A stretch of DNA of 64,000 bases from Limnohabitans sp. 2KL-1 (GTDB lineage: Bacteria > Pseudomonadota > Gammaproteobacteria > Burkholderiales > Burkholderiaceae_C), in NCBI RefSeq assembly GCF_003063435.1, contig NZ_NESL01000002.1, positions 124,001 to 188,000 on the forward strand, given 5' to 3'. Of this stretch, positions 60,771 through 64,000 are shown in pieces. The position numbers and the translations under genes were made by a program. The notes beneath the pieces are model-generated. The model did no database searches and was not told the DNA's origin. It saw only the letters and a list, made by a program, of their open reading frames with translations. Numbering within the stretch: position 1 is the first letter of the stretch; each line of letters opens with the position of its first letter.

Positions 60771-63700
60771 TTCTTTAGCGTCATGAGTTCACGGATGGTC
60801 TCACTAAACTCCATGGGATTCAGTGAGTCAGGAATGGTGACGTCAAGTTTTTGCTCCTTGGCGTTCATCTCGTAATCGGTGATGTGCACACCTGGCTCCG
60901 CTCTAACTGAAGCGTATCCGGATGAAAATTTTCGATCAAATGACCAAATCCAGCCAGCGTCCCCGATATCGGTTGACCATCCCATAGCCAACAGGCCTTT
61001 AAGCGCTTTAGATGCGACGGTTGCTCCGACGAGTCCGAAACGATTCTTTTCCGTATCGTCTTTTGCGCGGTATGTCTTGCGAACAAGTTGCGCAAAAGGT
61101 TGGATCTGTTTGTTCTTGGCAAACAACTTCTGCCAGCCTGCTATCGACAGCTCGTCCATCAGTAATGGGTGCAGGATGCCTATTGATGACCCGTCGGTTA
61201 CCTTAATGGGCTTGCCCTCAGCGTCAACAAACCTATTTTCCGCATTGACTATGAATGACGCCGCGATCTTGGTCTTGGTCTTGGATGAGAAGATGCCCCA
61301 GACCAATCCCTTGACAAGATTCTGCAACAATGGACTAGCTACAAACAGCGTTTTGAAGTCTGCCCCTGTCCACCTGCGCGAGTTCACCATTGCCAGTTCA
61401 AGTCGCTCCAATTGGATTTTTGCGACAGGTCGTAACTCCTTGCAGAGTTCAGACCATGCAGCAGCGGACCCCTTTGCGAGAGCTTTGTCATCATCCTTTC
61501 CTGCAGTAGGAAGCGCTTTCACGACAGCGCCGGATGCATCTTTGATCACTGGCTTGAGCTGTGCGTCCACAGAACCTATGAAATACCTGGGCCCATAGTT
61601 CAGCTTGATATCACCCTTATCTGACAATCCAAGGTCGGGAACGAGGCGGTCTTCCAGCTGTTGGGGGTTCAAATCGCGGGCGACTGCGATTTTCTGCATC
61701 ATCTCTTGTGCGCTGTCCAGAACTGACTGGTACTTGTTCTTCTGCGAGATCGCCTGGATCTGACTTAAAGCAACATCAGTCCCGATGGCAGCAAGGATCT
61801 CAAGTCCTTTACGTGCTCTGGCAATACCATTCTCACGGGGCCAGTTCCTAATAAAAGGCGTCAGTTTACGAGCGCAAGTATCGTCACCAAGATATGACAG
61901 AGAGTCAAAGATCCACTCGCTGTCTTTCTTACCTTTTGCCGCCCATTCCTCAAACGCTCCCCAAGCAAAACTGGCAAGGGACTTTGAATCACAAGCATCG
62001 ATGACGGAATCCAAAGCTGGTGTTCTGACTTCGGTGCTCGATATCGACATCATGCTCGCAAGGGCATTGATCGCATAAGCAGGAAGTTCCTTATTGTTGG
62101 ACTTCAACCTTGGAGCAGGATAGACATCGGCACTCCAGAACGTTGGCATTTTCGGGGGAGTAGCCAGCACGAAGTCTGATCTAGGATCCTGGGATAAAGT
62201 CTCAGCAATCGACTCAATGACATCGTCACCAAACTGTGCTGCGACACTTTCGATGACTTGTTTGTGACCACTTGATGCCAGGAATCGCAAACTCGCTTCA
62301 GCTGCTGCTCGATCTTTGTCCAACTTTGAGACAGCAGCCACCATGAGTCCTTTAGCGCAAGATTCAGGGAACCTCAAAGCCCATTGACGTGCGATACGTG
62401 TAATTGGGCCGGAGACTATCCCACGGGACATAACTGATGCGCAGCCGGGCGCATCAACAAATCGAAGAGCGTCTGCAAAGTTGGACGACTTCTTTTGTGC
62501 ATCAAAGATGCCCGGTAACACAGCTATATCAAATCTAGCGAGGAGGTATAGGATCTCATCTGTATCAATTGGGCGTGTCCTCCAATAGATCTCGATGGCA
62601 ATTTTCGCCTTTAGCGCCGCCCCATTGCTATTCCAAAATTTAATGAACTCTGCATCACTCTCTGAGTTCCAATTCTTGAACAAAGCGTTGAAGCTGATCG
62701 TGCCCTTCTTTTTTAGCAAACCAGACAAGTAATCTTGCTGGGGTTCCTTGTCCGAATCAGAAATTTTTGTGTTTTTATCTGTACCGCTCTTCTTGAAGTA
62801 CTTTAGTACTGATTCCTTTAAGTTATCAGGCCACTGGATCGTCCCCTGACAGTAATTGATCGATTTTTCAATTTCGCTGATACGCCCGTCAGGAAGGATG
62901 ACTGGCTTGCGCGTCGAAATCTTAATTGGCCAAGCTCCTTTCTTCAGAATTAGAGGAAGTTCATCGTCGTCTGCAATGTTTTTATTGCTGGTGAACTTAG
63001 TCAATAGCGCATCAAACTGCTCTTGCGCTTCTGGGTCGGTACATTCAACCCCAGATCGAAGAAGATCTGAGTTTGCTCGGGCTAATTTTTCGAGTGTCTT
63101 TTTGTACTTTACAAACCACTGAAGCTTCAACTTCATCTTCGCTCCACGCTCAAGTAGGATCGTGGCAAGCGGGAGGTTGTCGTCATTGACGGCTATTAAC
63201 AACTTCATACCCTCAGACGCACTGGGGCTAGCACCTGCTTGAATCAAAAGCATCAAGTTTTCAGGGGACGCATGTGCTGTCGCTGGTTGTTTATTCGAGT
63301 CCAAAATTTCAAGATTTGCACCATGGTCCACAAGTAGCCTAACTGACTTGTGGTAGTTGTCACTTCTTACTGCCTTCATTAAGGCCGTTTCGCCATCGTT
63401 GTCCTTAATGTCTGGATTGGCTTTGGCATTCAATAAGACTTTTACTCTCAAATGGGCATCAGAGCGATAGCCGCCGATGCCGTGAATCAATGCGGTCTTT
63501 TGTGCTTTATCAATAGCATCAACACTGGCTCCAGCCTTGATAAGAAGCTCCATCGATTTGGTGCTATTACAAATCATCAAGGGTGTTTCACCAAGATCAT
63601 TCACCGCATTCGGATCGGCTTTGGCATCTAGTAATAGCTTTACCTCCGCATCTGTTGAGTGATATTGATTTGCCATGAGATGTAATGCAGTGTTTCCCTC

Positions 63701-64000
63701 GAAGTCGGATAATTCAACTTTTGCACCCTTTTTCAAAAGCATCTCAACAAGAACCGCTTTTTTATCTGAATATCCTGATACCAGATGCATCAATGCGGAC
63801 CATTTTTTCTTATCGACAATGTTTAAGTCAGGACGGAATTTCAGAATTTCTTTTGCAACGTCTTCTCTGGTCACGGCATACATCAATGGAGTTCGGCCTC
63901 CATTGGTTTCTCCTTCGTCATCGTCTGCCTTATCCTGAAGATTAATGTCTGCTCCTGCTTTCACCAGCAATGAAATACTGGCAGCTTTACCAGATCTACA
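60767..64000 (-). CDS. Ankyrin-repeat DUF4132 protein (partial at 5' end)
   Basis: At least 1,077 codons; the frame stays open through the right edge, so the start lies outside. The first 300 residues contain about seven ankyrin repeats (SISLLVKAGADIN, GRTPLMYAV, GNTALHLMANQYHSTDAEVK, GETPLMICN, GETALMKAVRSDNYHKSVRL). A helical HEAT-like middle follows. The last 250 residues fit DUF4132 (RLELAMVNSRRWTGADFKTL, GLVWGIFSSKT, ILHPLLMDELSIAGWQKLF, GWIWSFDRKF), the domain of E. coli YehI/MolR, where it is fused to WGR. Here WGR is on separate proteins. The gene is the most upstream visible member of the train and its DNA is AT-richer than the backbone. Confidence 0.83.
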   Translation of the reverse strand, partial: CRSGKAASISLLVKAGADINLQDKADDDEGETNGGRTPLMYAVTREDVAKEILKFRPDLNIVDKKKWSALMHLVSGYSDKKAVLVEMLLKKGAKVELSDFEGNTALHLMANQYHSTDAEVKLLLDAKADPNAVNDLGETPLMICNSTKSMELLIKAGASVDAIDKAQKTALIHGIGGYRSDAHLRVKVLLNAKANPDIKDNDGETALMKAVRSDNYHKSVRLLVDHGANLEILDSNKQPATAHASPENLMLLIQAGASPSASEGMKLLIAVNDDNLPLATILLERGAKMKLKLQWFVKYKKTLEKLARANSDLLRSGVECTDPEAQEQFDALLTKFTSNKNIADDDELPLILKKGAWPIKISTRKPVILPDGRISEIEKSINYCQGTIQWPDNLKESVLKYFKKSGTDKNTKISDSDKEPQQDYLSGLLKKKGTISFNALFKNWNSESDAEFIKFWNSNGAALKAKIAIEIYWRTRPIDTDEILYLLARFDIAVLPGIFDAQKKSSNFADALRFVDAPGCASVMSRGIVSGPITRIARQWALRFPESCAKGLMVAAVSKLDKDRAAAEASLRFLASSGHKQVIESVAAQFGDDVIESIAETLSQDPRSDFVLATPPKMPTFWSADVYPAPRLKSNNKELPAYAINALASMMSISSTEVRTPALDSVIDACDSKSLASFAWGAFEEWAAKGKKDSEWIFDSLSYLGDDTCARKLTPFIRNWPRENGIARARKGLEILAAIGTDVALSQIQAISQKNKYQSVLDSAQEMMQKIAVARDLNPQQLEDRLVPDLGLSDKGDIKLNYGPRYFIGSVDAQLKPVIKDASGAVVKALPTAGKDDDKALAKGSAAAWSELCKELRPVAKIQLERLELAMVNSRRWTGADFKTLFVASPLLQNLVKGLVWGIFSSKTKTKIAASFIVNAENRFVDAEGKPIKVTDGSSIGILHPLLMDELSIAGWQKLFAKNKQIQPFAQLVRKTYRAKDDTEKNRFGLVGATVASKALKGLLAMGWSTDIGDAGWIWSFDRKFSSGYASVRAEPGVHITDYEMNAKEQKLDVTIPDSLNPMEFSETIRELMTLKK

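Noticed and set aside
32075-64000. Second attachment site (repeat of the tRNA-Asn 3' end)
   Set aside because: I scanned for the tRNA 3' end (TTGAGGAGCCA and the T-arm) and saw only partial chance matches such as TTGAGGAGG near 45655; the far end is probably outside the window.

Overview
The window looks like a chromosome segment from a Burkholderiales betaproteobacterium, probably of the Comamonadaceae. The backbone is GC-rich. Gene content fits: an HpnD-type squalene/hopanoid synthase pair, the cysI-DUF934-cysH-cysD-cysN sulfate assimilation order, YggX next to a ferredoxin-NADP reductase, MnmC, FdxA, and branched-chain amino acid (Liv) ABC transporters. The genus is an inference; no ribosomal marker is present.

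Layout. Positions 1-3,100 hold a partial RND-efflux adaptor, then a squalene-synthase-like gene and hpnD. Behind hpnD sits an orphan HipB-like regulator with three equally spaced operators and a decayed second copy of the hpnD 3' end. Positions 3,100-6,400 hold a nitroreductase, a GST, a HAD phosphatase and hemH. Positions 6,400-14,000 hold a livKGFHM operon with a trailing alpha/beta-hydrolase; it is read from a clear sigma-54 promoter beside a PAS/AAA+/Fis sigma-54 activator, with two tandem perfect palindromes between them. Positions 14,000-20,500 are housekeeping (dsbB, fpr, yggX, mnmC, a SPOR-domain protein, a lone Liv-type binding protein). Positions 20,700-21,500 hold a toxin-antitoxin pair and a decayed HTH gene. 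Positions 21,600-27,900 are the sulfate assimilation operon, with a different large palindromic repeat in each of its last three gaps. Then come fdxA, a TrxR-like ferredoxin-NADP reductase, and a TPP riboswitch in front of a TonB-dependent receptor.

The second half (32,000 to beyond 64,000) is a mobile defence-like island behind tRNA-Asn. Its left flank carries a tyrosine integrase, a small protein, a large serine recombinase and an HTH protein with its own palindromic operator. From the right edge back to 37,194 there is one minus-strand gene train: an ankyrin-DUF4132 protein (cut by the window edge), a small LRV-repeat protein, a large WGR-LRV repeat protein, druH, druE (2,114-residue DUF1998 helicase), a second large WGR-LRV protein, a MoxR AAA+ ATPase, a DUF2201 metallopeptidase/VWA-like protein, and a third WGR-LRV protein whose 3' end runs out of frame into an IS66 transposase remnant.

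The main finding is this composite. A Druantia type III-like pair (druH-druE) sits inside, and is tightly spaced with, a set of WGR/LRV, MoxR-VWA and DUF4132 components that resembles a rearranged and expanded version of the E. coli yeh (molR) locus. The WGR-LRV start codon lies 4 bases after the druE stop. druH is preceded by a 15-codon leader ORF with a good Shine-Dalgarno sequence whose stop overlaps the druH start (ATGA) and whose first residues resemble those of the WGR-LRV proteins. I know of no description of this combination. The right end of the island and the operon promoter lie outside the window.
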